64,000 nucleotides of DNA, taken from Paraburkholderia susongensis (GTDB taxonomy: Bacteria > Pseudomonadota > Gammaproteobacteria > Burkholderiales > Burkholderiaceae). The notes under the pieces were generated by a model. That model had not been told where the DNA came from. It saw only the letters and a list, made by a program, of their open reading frames with translations, and did not search any database. The DNA lies in NCBI RefSeq assembly GCF_900177725.1, contig NZ_FXAT01000007.1:186001-250000 (forward strand), written 5' to 3'. Position numbers and translations under genes: made by a program. Of the stretch, positions 50,585-59,359 are shown piece after piece (the first letter of the stretch is position 1; each line of letters opens with the position of its first letter).

Positions 50585-51935
50585 GCCGTTGTCGGAGGCG
50601 CTCGAAGATCACAGCGTCGAGGGCATCGCGATTCTGACCTCGGAGCCGGTGCGGATCGCGCACGCGTTGATCTGGACGATGGTCGGGCTGGTGGTGGCGG
50701 GCTTGCTGTGGTCGCTCGTCGGCCGGGCGGATGTGATCGTCAGCGCGCCGGGAACCTTGTCGCCGGAGTCGGAAGTGCGGCGCATCTATGCACCGATCGA
50801 CGGCGAACTCGCGGACCTCTATATCGCCGAGGGGCAGCCAGTATCGAAAGGCGACGTACTCGCGCGGCTCAATGCGCGCGGCGCGATCGAAGCCGCGAGC
50901 AATGCGTTGCAGGCGCAACTCAAACTCGAAGACGCTGAGCGTGAGTGGAAGCAGTTTCCGGAGAAGAAGGCATTGCTCGAACGAAAGGCTGCCGCATTGA
51001 AAGCGCAACTGGACGTCGAGGAGCGGTTGCACGAAAACCGCATCTCCGAAGGCACGACGAAGCTGGCCGAAGGACAGAAGGCCGAACTCGACGAAGCACG
51101 CAGCACGCTCGACAACGCGCGTCGCGCGCGCGAGGCGGCGCGTCAGGAACTGGATCGCTATTCGCGGCTATTTGCGCAGCCGGGTGGCGGCGGCATCGCC
51201 GAATTGCAGGTCGAGCAGAAGCGCACGGCGGCGCTCGAAGCGGATAACGCCTATCGCGTCGCGCAATCGAAGCTCGCGGAGCTCGATTTCCGCCTGAGCC
51301 ACGAATACGCGCAGGCGAACGCGCAACTCGCAACCAGTGGACAGCAGACCACCGATCTTCAACTGCAATACGATTCGGCGGTGCGCGACATTACCGACGC
51401 GGAAGACAAGCTGCGCGTGCAATTGCAAAGCGCGCGTCTGGAGGCCGATGCCGCCGCACGAGTCCGCTTCGAGAACATCGATAAAGACAACTTCCTGCTG
51501 ATTCTCGCGCCGGTTTCCGGCGTCATTACCGATGTCACGTCGACACAGCGCGGCGACAAAATTCAGGCGAACGCGCCGCTCGGTGGCATTGCGCCGAAAG
51601 ATGCGCGTCCCGTTCTGAAGATAGAAATCGCCGAACACGATCGCGCTTTTCTGCATGAAGGCCAGCAGGTCAGGATGAAGTTCAACGCGTTTCCGTATCA
51701 GCGCTACGGGCTCATCAGCGGCACGCTCGCGTATATCTCGCCTGCAACGAAGCCGTCGGCGCAGGACAAGCAGCCGGTCTACGAAGGCCGGGTCACGCTC
51801 GACAAGGACTATTACCAGGTTGCCGGTACACGTTACCCGCTGCGCTACGGCATGACGGCCAATGCGGAAATCGTCGTGCGCGAGCGGCGCTTGATCGACC
51901 TGGGTCTCGATCCGTTCAGGCAGGTGGCGGGTTGA
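50562..51935 (+). CDS. HlyD-family membrane fusion protein
   Basis: Periplasmic adaptor of 457 aa. The GTG at 50562 follows TTGGAGG at the right distance; the TTG at 50547 is less likely. One transmembrane helix (LIWTMVGLVVAGLLWSLVG, about 34-52) is followed by a lipoyl half (VRRIYAPIDGELADLYIAEG), a long coiled coil (about 95-280), the second lipoyl half (LAPVSGVITDVTSTQRG) and a beta-barrel end (VRMKFNAFPYQRYGLISGTL). This is T1SS-type HlyD. It bridges the ABC exporter to the TolC-like protein. Confidence 0.93.
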   Translation: MKRDPHPRPLSEALEDHSVEGIAILTSEPVRIAHALIWTMVGLVVAGLLWSLVGRADVIVSAPGTLSPESEVRRIYAPIDGELADLYIAEGQPVSKGDVLARLNARGAIEAASNALQAQLKLEDAEREWKQFPEKKALLERKAAALKAQLDVEERLHENRISEGTTKLAEGQKAELDEARSTLDNARRAREAARQELDRYSRLFAQPGGGGIAELQVEQKRTAALEADNAYRVAQSKLAELDFRLSHEYAQANAQLATSGQQTTDLQLQYDSAVRDITDAEDKLRVQLQSARLEADAAARVRFENIDKDNFLLILAPVSGVITDVTSTQRGDKIQANAPLGGIAPKDARPVLKIEIAEHDRAFLHEGQQVRMKFNAFPYQRYGLISGTLAYISPATKPSAQDKQPVYEGRVTLDKDYYQVAGTRYPLRYGMTANAEIVVRERRLIDLGLDPFRQVAG

Positions 51936-51972
51936 GCGCGCCGATTACACGTCAATCAAAGGAGCGGATGAA

Positions 51973-52725
51973 ATGACCGCGATAGTGCGTATCGATGACG
52001 AAGTCGTGGACGTGGACGAGTTCATTCGTCTTCTGAAACTGACCGGCCAGTTCGAGAGCCTGATCGAGCAGATCGTGCGCGACAAGCTCACCGTGCATGC
52101 AGCGAAAAAGCAGGGCGTTGCCGTGACCGCAGACGAGATCCAGCAACGCGCCGACCAGTTTCGCCGTGTGCGCGGGCTGCATCGCGCGGCGGACATGAAC
52201 CATTATCTCGACGCATTGCACGTGAGTCTCGATGAATTCGAGGCGTTCATTACCGATGGCCTGTATCAGGAGAAGATGCTCGACGAAGTCGGTAACGATT
52301 CCGCGATTCGCGATTACTTTGCGCTCAATTCGCCGAAGTTCGATGCGATCGAGGTGAGTCATATCGTGCTGGACAGCGAGGGCAAGGCGAAGGAAATGAT
52401 TTCTTACCTGCACGACGATCCCGACAGTTTCGCGGAGATGGCGCGCGAACATTCGATTGCCGATACGCGCGAATCGGGCGGCGTGATAGGCAAGGTACTG
52501 CGTGGTTCGTTGAAGCCCGATATCGAAGCGAAGATCTTCAATGCGGCGGTAGGCGATCTGCTCGGGCCGTTTCCATCGGCAGATCGCTCGTGCTTCGAGA
52601 TTTTCGCGGTGACGGCCAAATATCCGGCCACGCTCGACGCCGACGTGGCCACCGAAATCCGGCGCCTGCTGCGCGAAAGCTGGCTGATTGCGCGCGCGCA
52701 GGAACACGTGATTGAAGCGCACTAG
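51973..52725 (+). CDS. parvulin-type peptidyl-prolyl isomerase, export-linked
   Basis: A 250-aa protein with a SurA-like N-terminal helical half (FIRLLKLTGQFESLIEQIVR) and a PpiC domain at about 120-215 (VSHIVLDSEGKAKEMISYL, FAEMAREHSIADTRESGGVI). There is no signal peptide, so it probably acts in the cytoplasm, holding peptides export-competent for the ABC exporter. The start follows AAAGGAG. PPIases of this kind accompany C39 exporters in some cyanobacteria, to my knowledge, but are unusual in proteobacteria. Confidence 0.88.
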   Translation: MTAIVRIDDEVVDVDEFIRLLKLTGQFESLIEQIVRDKLTVHAAKKQGVAVTADEIQQRADQFRRVRGLHRAADMNHYLDALHVSLDEFEAFITDGLYQEKMLDEVGNDSAIRDYFALNSPKFDAIEVSHIVLDSEGKAKEMISYLHDDPDSFAEMAREHSIADTRESGGVIGKVLRGSLKPDIEAKIFNAAVGDLLGPFPSADRSCFEIFAVTAKYPATLDADVATEIRRLLRESWLIARAQEHVIEAH

Positions 52726-52748
52726 CGTGCCCGCTCCATTCGACGCAT

Positions 52749-55700
52749 ATGGACGCTCCCCAGACCGCGCCTTCCGCCGCCGAGTTTCTCGCCTCGGTGG
52801 AAATTCTGTCGCCGTTTTCGCGCGACGAGATCGAGCGTCTCGCTGAATATGCGCAAGCACGCTTCTATACATTCGGCGAAACAGTCTGCTCGGCGGGTGA
52901 AGTCGCCGATGGTCTGTACGTGATCCGTTCGGGCTCCGTGCGCATCTTTACCGAGGAACATGGCAAGGAAACCAGCATGGGGGTACGCAAGTCGGGCGAG
53001 ATTTTCGCCGACATCGCGATGCTGCGTACCTATGTCCACGAAGCGTCAGTGCGTGCGTCGGCGAAAACCGAATTGCTGTTCATCCCGCGCGCCGCGCTTG
53101 AACCAGTGATGGCCGGCAATCAGGCCGCGTTGGCATTTGTCGCGAGCTATGTCGCGATCAATTCGGCAGGCGGGTTTGTCGCGCAACTGTTCGATCTGCG
53201 AGGCAAACTCGACAAGGCGGAACTCGAAGAGTACGTGCGCAGTGTCGGTGTAAAGCGGGTGCCGGAGGGCAAGGAAATTCTCCGGCAGGACAGCCGCGAC
53301 GACCGCCGCCTCTATGTGGTGCGGCAAGGCGAGGTGCGCATCGTCCGGCATGAGGAAGGGCGCGACTACACGCTGGCGACGCTCGGCGAAGGCGAGATAT
53401 TCGGCGAAAAGGCATGCCTGATGCGTCAGGAGCAGCAGGCCTCGGCGGTCGCTGCCACCGACACGCGCCTGCTCGTGATTCCCGAGCGTACGGTTCATTT
53501 CATTCTCGAACGCAATCCGAAGCTGCGCGAGGTGCTCGACGAACGTATCCGCTATGGCGACCGCGAATTGCAGCGGCAAAAACGGCTGGAGCAGCGGCGC
53601 AAGCTGCCGTTGATGCTCGACTTGCAGAGCAAGCCGGAATTCGGCGAGAAGATCATCAAGCGCTTTGCGCTGGTCGAGCAGGCCGAGGAGATGGATTGCG
53701 GCGCAGCGTGTCTCGCGATGATATGCCGCCACTACGGCATTCCGATGACGCTCGGCAAGCTGCGTGAACTCGCGAACGTCACGACGCAGGGCGCGACGCT
53801 CGACAGTCTTGCGCGAGCGGGCGAATCGCTCGGCTTCACGGCGCGCGGCGTGCAATGCACGTTCGATTCGTTGCGCGGCTTCGAGCTGCCGTTCATCGTG
53901 CATTGGGAGGGTTATCACTACGTCGTCGTGTACGGGCTCTCGAAAGACTATGTGTGGATGGCGGACCCGGCACTCGGTTTCAGAAAACTGGCCGTCGAGG
54001 ATTTCGAGCGCGGCTGGAGCGGCACGTGCCTGCTGTTTACCGGCGGCCCGCATCTATTGCAGATATCGGCCGCGCGTTCTCCGTGGATACGTTTTGTCGG
54101 TTATCTGAAGCCGTACCGCAAGATACTCGGCCATCTGTTTCTGGCGACATTCGTGATTCAGGTGTTGGGCGTGATTCCGCCGCTGATTATTCAGAACATT
54201 CTCGACGGTGTGATCGTGCATCAGAACGTCGGTCTGCTGCATCTGCTCATAGGCGGGCTGATTATTTCCAATGTGTTCTCGCAGTTGATGTCGACGATTC
54301 GCGCGTATCTCGCGAATTTCATGGTGCGCAATATGGACTTCGCGATGATGTCGCAGTTCTTCAAGCACACGTTGTCGCTGCCATTCTCGTTCTTCGCGAA
54401 GCGCAAGACCGGCGACATTTTTGCGCGCTTTCAGGAGAACCAGACCATTCGCGCGTTTCTGACCGAATCCACGGTAACCACTGCATTGAATCTGTTGATG
54501 ATCTTCATCTACTTCACGATCATGTTCGTCTATAACGTGAAGATGACACTCGTATTGATCGCGTTCGTGATTCCGATCATGGCGCTGACCGCGATCGCGA
54601 CACCGAAAATCAAGGCTTATGCGCGCGAAGTGTTCACCGCCTCGACCGAGGCGAAGTCGTTTCTGATGGAAGCGCTTTCCGGCGTCGAGACCGTCAAGGG
54701 CATGGGTATCGAGCGGCCTGTGCGGCTGCGGTGGGAGAAGAAGTACGCGAAGGCGCTCGAACTGCAGTATCGCGCGCATGCGTTCAATATCATGGTCAGC
54801 TTCGGCAGTCAGTTGCTCAATGCCGCGACGACGATTGCGATTCTCTGGGTCGGCGCGAATCTGGTGCTCGCGCATGAAATGTCGATTGGTCAGTTGATTG
54901 CGTTCAATGCATTCATGGGCAGCGTATTGAGCCCGTTGATGGGGCTCGTCGGCCTGTGGAGCATGCTCAACGATGCGGGTGTGGCGATGGAGCGGCTCGG
55001 CGACGTGCTCGACATCGAGCCCGAACAGAAGCCGCAGGACTTGCCGTCGCGAGTCATGCTGCCGGAACTGCAAGGCGAAATCAGCCTAAGCGGCGTGTAT
55101 TTCCGCTACGGCGACGACGATTCGGCTTATGTGCTGGAGAACATCAGCTTCGAGATCAAGCCCGGCGAGCTGGTTGCCATCGTCGGGCGCAGCGGTTCGG
55201 GCAAGACGACGCTCGCGAAGCTGCTGGTTGGTTTTTATCAGCCGAGCGAGGGCAAGATGACGATCGATGGCTACGATGCCGGTGTGATCGACAAGACGTA
55301 TTTCCGCGCGCAGATCGGCTATGTGATGCAAAGCAATCTGCTCTTCTCTGGCACGATCGCGGAGAACATCGCGAGCGGCGACGACGCGCCCGAGCGCCGC
55401 CGCATCGAGGAAGTCGCGAAGATGGCCGACGCGCATGGCTTTATCAGCAAGATGCCGCTCGGCTACGAGCAGATTGTCGGTGAACGGGGCATTGGTTTGT
55501 CGGGCGGGCAGATCCAGCGCTTGTGCATTGCGCGCGCGCTTTATCACGATCCGCGTCTGCTCGTATTCGACGAGGCGACGTCGGCGCTCGACTCGCAGTC
55601 GGAAAGCAATATTCTCGGCAATATGCACGACATTCTGAAAGGCCGCACTGCGGTAATCATCGCGCACCGGCTCAGCACGATCATGCGCGCGGACAAGATT

Positions 55701-55808
55701 CTCGTGCTGTACGAAGGCGCGATCGTCGAACAGGGTCGTCACGATGAGCTGATTCAACGTGGCGGCATGTACTACCAGCTCGTGCAGAAACAGTTGAGTA
55801 CATCATGA
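52749..55808 (+). CDS. peptidase-containing ABC exporter with two cNMP-binding domains
   Basis: A 1019-aa exporter. Two cyclic-nucleotide-binding domains (about 15-135 and 150-270) precede a C39 peptidase with Q310, C317 (MDCGAAC), H390 (GYHYVVVYG) and D406 (MADPALG). A six-helix ABC membrane domain (about 445-745) and an ATPase follow, with Walker A GRSGSGKTT at 813-821 and LSGGQIQR near 917. It should cleave double-glycine leaders and export the mature peptides through HlyD and TolC. The two cNMP domains suggest gating by cAMP or a related nucleotide. The ribosome site is weak. Confidence 0.95.
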   Translation: MDAPQTAPSAAEFLASVEILSPFSRDEIERLAEYAQARFYTFGETVCSAGEVADGLYVIRSGSVRIFTEEHGKETSMGVRKSGEIFADIAMLRTYVHEASVRASAKTELLFIPRAALEPVMAGNQAALAFVASYVAINSAGGFVAQLFDLRGKLDKAELEEYVRSVGVKRVPEGKEILRQDSRDDRRLYVVRQGEVRIVRHEEGRDYTLATLGEGEIFGEKACLMRQEQQASAVAATDTRLLVIPERTVHFILERNPKLREVLDERIRYGDRELQRQKRLEQRRKLPLMLDLQSKPEFGEKIIKRFALVEQAEEMDCGAACLAMICRHYGIPMTLGKLRELANVTTQGATLDSLARAGESLGFTARGVQCTFDSLRGFELPFIVHWEGYHYVVVYGLSKDYVWMADPALGFRKLAVEDFERGWSGTCLLFTGGPHLLQISAARSPWIRFVGYLKPYRKILGHLFLATFVIQVLGVIPPLIIQNILDGVIVHQNVGLLHLLIGGLIISNVFSQLMSTIRAYLANFMVRNMDFAMMSQFFKHTLSLPFSFFAKRKTGDIFARFQENQTIRAFLTESTVTTALNLLMIFIYFTIMFVYNVKMTLVLIAFVIPIMALTAIATPKIKAYAREVFTASTEAKSFLMEALSGVETVKGMGIERPVRLRWEKKYAKALELQYRAHAFNIMVSFGSQLLNAATTIAILWVGANLVLAHEMSIGQLIAFNAFMGSVLSPLMGLVGLWSMLNDAGVAMERLGDVLDIEPEQKPQDLPSRVMLPELQGEISLSGVYFRYGDDDSAYVLENISFEIKPGELVAIVGRSGSGKTTLAKLLVGFYQPSEGKMTIDGYDAGVIDKTYFRAQIGYVMQSNLLFSGTIAENIASGDDAPERRRIEEVAKMADAHGFISKMPLGYEQIVGERGIGLSGGQIQRLCIARALYHDPRLLVFDEATSALDSQSESNILGNMHDILKGRTAVIIAHRLSTIMRADKILVLYEGAIVEQGRHDELIQRGGMYYQLVQKQLSTS

Positions 55809-57163
55809 TGAAGATACTCGATCAGACTGAAGAGGCCAGTCCGGCGATCTCGTATGCGGGGCTGATCGAGCGGATCGAGATTTTGCGCTCCACGTTGCGC
55901 TGGTCGTCGCGACTCGAACGCGCGGATATCGACAAACTGCTCAGACAAGCCACGTCGCTGCGCGACGAGGTGATGCAGCTTTCGCACAAGGAGCGCTTCG
56001 TGCAGGCGGCAGTGGCAGCGGAACCGCAGGAAGCCGCCGGTCAATCGCGCGGCGCGCGCCGCAAGGCGCTGCTGGAACGCAGCTTCATTTTCGAAGGGAC
56101 GTTCGGCGACAATCCGCGCTTGCTCGAATCGCTGGAAATCGCCGAGAAGGCGGCGCCGACCGATTTGCCGGTGTTGATCGACGGCGAAAGCGGCACCGGC
56201 AAGGAATTGATGGCGAAAGTGATTCACGCGAACGGCGCGCGCGCGGACAAGCCGTTTATTTCCGTGAATTGCGGAGCCATTCCGGACAATCTGCTCGAAT
56301 CGGAATTGTTCGGGCATCGCAAGGGTGCGTTCACCGGGGCGTCGAACGACCGCAAAGGCAAATTCGAAAGCGCGCATACAGGGACGATCTTTCTCGACGA
56401 GATCGGCGAATTGCCGCTGGCAGGGCAGGTGAAACTGCTGCGTGTGCTCGAATCGCACGAGATTCAGCGCGTGGGGTCCGACGAAACGATTGCGGTCGAT
56501 ACGCGTATCGTCGCGGCGACCAATCGCAATCTGCGCAAACTGAGCGAAGCGGGCAAGTTTCGCGAAGATCTGTTCTATCGGCTCAGCGTGATTCACGTGA
56601 CGCTGCCGCCGCTGCGCGAGCGGCGCGATGAAATACCGCTGCTGATTGCATGGTTCGGCGACGAAGCGGCCGGCACGTTGAAGCGCAGGCCCGTCAGATT
56701 GACGCCGCGTTTGCGGGACTTTCTGCTGGGTTACGCGTATCCGGGCAATATCCGCGAGTTGCGCAACATGATGTACCGCATTTCATGTCTCGCGGGCGAT
56801 ATGGCGGACGTCGAGCATTTGCCGCTCGATATGCGGCCGGCCTCGGCTGGCTCCACCGCGGCTTCGACGGACGGCGCGCACACGAGCGGCGAGCAGCCGA
56901 TCAGCGTCGCGAATCTGATGTCGTTGAGCGACGCAAAGCGGGCCGCCAGCGACGATGCCGAAAAAGCGTTTCTGGAGCGCGGACTGCGCGAGGTGAGCGG
57001 CACGGTGGCCGAACTCGCGAGGCGGATCGATATGAACCGCTCGCATCTGCAGATGCTGCTAAAAAAGCATGGGCTGCATTCGAAGGATTTTCGCAACCGC
57101 AATGGGCCGGTCGCGAAGCAGAACGGTGCGAACGAGCGCGACGAAGAGGACGGCGAAGCCTGA
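55805..57163 (+). CDS. sigma-54-dependent activator (enhancer-binding protein)
   Basis: A 452-aa activator. It has no receiver, GAF or PAS domain; the N-terminal 95 residues are a helical region of unknown type. The AAA+ core has GESGTGKE at 127-134, GAFTGA at 174-179 (sigma-54 contact), FLDEIGELP, and the arginine-finger region FREDLFYRLSV. A C-terminal Fis-type HTH (VSGTVAELARRIDMNRSHLQ) binds DNA. Its start overlaps the exporter stop by 4 bases. It is the obvious activator of the sigma-54 promoters before the peptide and LRAT genes. Control by FHA docking or phosphorylation is inference. Confidence 0.93.
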   Translation: MMKILDQTEEASPAISYAGLIERIEILRSTLRWSSRLERADIDKLLRQATSLRDEVMQLSHKERFVQAAVAAEPQEAAGQSRGARRKALLERSFIFEGTFGDNPRLLESLEIAEKAAPTDLPVLIDGESGTGKELMAKVIHANGARADKPFISVNCGAIPDNLLESELFGHRKGAFTGASNDRKGKFESAHTGTIFLDEIGELPLAGQVKLLRVLESHEIQRVGSDETIAVDTRIVAATNRNLRKLSEAGKFREDLFYRLSVIHVTLPPLRERRDEIPLLIAWFGDEAAGTLKRRPVRLTPRLRDFLLGYAYPGNIRELRNMMYRISCLAGDMADVEHLPLDMRPASAGSTAASTDGAHTSGEQPISVANLMSLSDAKRAASDDAEKAFLERGLREVSGTVAELARRIDMNRSHLQMLLKKHGLHSKDFRNRNGPVAKQNGANERDEEDGEA

Positions 57164-57224
57164 GGGCGCGAGCATAGCCGCGATTCAACCGCGACCTTGA
57201 TGCCGAGCCTGCGTAAAAGTCATC

Positions 57225-57995
57225 TCACGGCGCAGGATTCAACAATGTTTTATCCGACGCATTCGGGTCCTGCGCTTCGACAACCACCGCCGTGATATTG
57301 TCGCGTCCGCCCCGCGCGAGCGCGAGTTCGACGAGGTCGCCGCAGGCGTTCTCCCGCTCCGCCGAAGTCAGCACGCCGGCTATTTCGTCGTCGCTCAGTT
57401 CGTTGCTGAGGCCGTCGCTGCAAAGCAGGAACACGTCGCCATCGGCGACTTCGATCGCATCGTCATCGAGTTCGAGCACGTCCGTCGCGCCGACCGCGCG
57501 CGTAATCATATGCTGTGCGGGATGGTGACGCGCCTCTTCTTCGGTGATGACGCCAAGCGAGCGCAACTCCTCGACCTGGCTGTGGTCGCGTGTGAGTTGC
57601 CGCAACTGTCCTGCGCGGTACAGATAGATGCGGCTGTCGCCGGCCCAGACATAGCCGCAGAAACGGTCGCACGCGAGCAGCACGACCACCGTGCTGCCAA
57701 TGCGCTGCACCTGGCGGCGCGCGGCTTCGTCGCGCAATTGGCGGTTCGCGCTTTGCAACCGCGCGCGCGTATCGGCGATCAGCGTCCTGATGCTGAGCGG
57801 CGCTGCGAGACGACCCAACGCGTCGATCACCGTGCGGCTTGCCAGTTCGCCGACCGCGTGCCCGCCCATGCCGTCGGCGACCGCCCAGCGGCCGGCTTCG
57901 GGCTGGTCGAGGCAGGCGTCTTCGTTGATTTCGCGTACACGTCCCGCGTCGGAACGCGCGGACGACGTCCAGCGAAATTGGCTCGCACAGGTCAC
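57225..57995 (-). CDS. PP2C-family protein phosphatase
   Basis: Metal-dependent Ser/Thr phosphatase of 256 aa with the metal-binding motifs SDAGRVREINEDA, VADGMGGHAVGELAS, WAGDSRIYLYR, LLCSDGLSNEL and GGRDNITAVVV, all with their aspartates. The start is GTG at 57995, only 5 bases after the peptide F stop, so it is in the same transcript and would be made when sigma-54 is active. It probably reverses the kinase at 39.7 kb, giving a feedback loop. Confidence 0.93.
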   Translation of the reverse strand: MTCASQFRWTSSARSDAGRVREINEDACLDQPEAGRWAVADGMGGHAVGELASRTVIDALGRLAAPLSIRTLIADTRARLQSANRQLRDEAARRQVQRIGSTVVVLLACDRFCGYVWAGDSRIYLYRAGQLRQLTRDHSQVEELRSLGVITEEEARHHPAQHMITRAVGATDVLELDDDAIEVADGDVFLLCSDGLSNELSDDEIAGVLTSAERENACGDLVELALARGGRDNITAVVVEAQDPNASDKTLLNPAP

Positions 57996-58000
57996 AACGG

Positions 58001-58288
58001 CTACACCATATCGTTTCTGTTGCGTGCGTCGGGAGAGACGTTGATGTTCGAGTTCGCGCCGGTGTTGCGCACGTCGACCGACTGGAACTGGTTGATCATC
58101 TGGTTAGCGTAGAAGTTGTTGGACACCTCGTACAGATTGACGACGGGTCCAATGCTCGGCGTCTGGGGCACGTAGGGCTGGATCCAGCCATATACCCACG
58201 GCGCGCCACCGCCGCCGCGAATCGCCGCCATCGCCTTGCGGTCGAGCGCAAGGTTCAGCGAGAGGTCGTTGACTGTGAGGCAAGACAT
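58001..58288 (-). CDS. double-glycine peptide F, Asn-rich
   Basis: A 95-aa precursor behind CCGGAG. The leader is MSCLTVNDLSLN and LALDRKAMAAIRGG (26 residues). The mature part starts GGAPWVYGWIQPYVPQ and includes SNNFYANQMINQFQSVDV and NTGANSNINVSPD, again Asn-rich and lacking Cys. A sigma-54 promoter lies 63 bases upstream with an activator dyad about 100 bases further. It is followed directly by the PP2C gene. Confidence 0.82.
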   Translation of the reverse strand: MSCLTVNDLSLNLALDRKAMAAIRGGGGAPWVYGWIQPYVPQTPSIGPVVNLYEVSNNFYANQMINQFQSVDVRNTGANSNINVSPDARNRNDMV

Positions 58289-58350
58289 GGCGTTCTCCGG
58301 TAGGCCGCGTGTGCAACGCGCGCGGTTGAAGCGATGCTGCGGCTAATGGT

Positions 58351-58365
58351 GCAAGTGCCATGCCA
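58351..58365 (-). promoter_or_regulatory. sigma-54 promoter for peptide F and PP2C
   Basis: Minus strand reads TGGCATGGCACTTGC, with full TTGC at -12 and TGGCA at -24, ten bases between GG and GC, 63 bases before the peptide F start. Confidence 0.8.
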
Positions 58366-58462
58366 ATTGGCGGCGCAACTTGCCCATTTCCCGTCGCGCG
58401 TTGACTGCCGGGCGATTGCGCGCACGTGCGCCTGATGGGTGGAGCCGGGTGCGGCACGAGAG

Positions 58463-58479
58463 GTTGGCTCGCAGCCAAC
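58463..58479. promoter_or_regulatory. activator dyad between peptide F and LRAT gene
   Basis: GTTGGCTCGCAGCCAAC: perfect 7-bp arms around CGC, the same words as the dyad before peptide E. It is about 100 bases from the peptide F promoter and 210 from the LRAT promoter, so one site could serve both directions. Confidence 0.7.
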
Positions 58480-58689
58480 AAGCGCGTATTGAAACCGGTG
58501 TGTGACCCAACACATCGATCGGGCGCGCGGGCGTTCCTCATTCGCGGGCAAACCGCATGACGCGGCCTTCAGGCGAGCGCCGCGCACCGACACATCGGCG
58601 CGAATGCTGTTGGCTTACCGCCGACATTCACCCCCTTCAGAAAATCCTTCGCGAGCCGAAAACCCGGTAAACAGGGGCTTTTCCGCGCA

Positions 58690-58704
58690 TGGCCCGGATG
58701 ATGC
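58690..58704 (+). promoter_or_regulatory. sigma-54 promoter for LRAT gene
   Basis: TGGCCCGGATGATGC followed by A, with ten bases between GG and GC, 44 bases before the LRAT start. It matches the consensus except C for A in the -24 box. Confidence 0.65.
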
Positions 58705-58747
58705 AAAAGCTCTCGCAACCGTGTTGGAAATCCGAACGAGGCCAGTC

Positions 58748-59305
58748 ATGAACACCCACACGCTCGACGCAGGCAACGAAGACCGGCAATCCGGCGCCGC
58801 AGGCTGCGCCGCATCGTCGACGATCGATCTGCCGATCGGGGCGCATCTCGTCACTCAACGAAACGGCTACGAGCATCACGGCATCTATGTCGGCAACGGC
58901 CGTGTGGTCCATTACGCGGGCTTTGCGAGTTCGGCGCATCGCGGCCCGGTCGAGGAAGTGGAGCTCGCATGCTTTGCCGCCGGTCATCCGTTGTCGATCC
59001 GCAGGACACCGAGTGCGCGCTACGCCGGCGCCGAAGCGGTGCGTCGCGCTCGCTCGCGCCTCGGTGAAAACCGCTACCGCCTGCTGACCAACAACTGCGA
59101 ACACTTTTGCGCATGGTGCCTGCTCGGCGAAAGCCGCAGCGAACAGGTGCATGGCTGCCTGCGTCATCCGCGCGCGGGCGTGCGCGCGCTCATGTGTCTG
59201 GTGAAGGCGTTCGTCGAAAGCGGCGCGAGGAATGGAGCGGGTAATCGTAGGGAACGCGGTGCGCAAAGCGGCGAGTGTGCCGCGCAGATCGCGCAGATCG
59301 CGTGA
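58748..59305 (+). CDS. LRAT/NlpC-P60-like acyltransferase-family protein
   Basis: A 185-aa protein of the LRAT (permuted papain) group. The catalytic pair is His43 or His44 in EHHGIYVGNGRVVHYAG and Cys117 in NNCEHFCAWC. There is no signal peptide. The start at 58748 follows a sigma-54 promoter, the longer upstream frame being the promoter region itself. Bacterial LRAT-like proteins act as phospholipid acyltransferases or hydrolases. Co-regulation with the peptides suggests a link to peptide acylation or membrane remodelling, which is inference. Confidence 0.85.
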   Translation: MNTHTLDAGNEDRQSGAAGCAASSTIDLPIGAHLVTQRNGYEHHGIYVGNGRVVHYAGFASSAHRGPVEEVELACFAAGHPLSIRRTPSARYAGAEAVRRARSRLGENRYRLLTNNCEHFCAWCLLGESRSEQVHGCLRHPRAGVRALMCLVKAFVESGARNGAGNRRERGAQSGECAAQIAQIA

Positions 59306-59359
59306 ACGTATCGCAATGAATGCCGCGCGCGAAGCGCGAGAGGATTCGAGGAGAGCATC

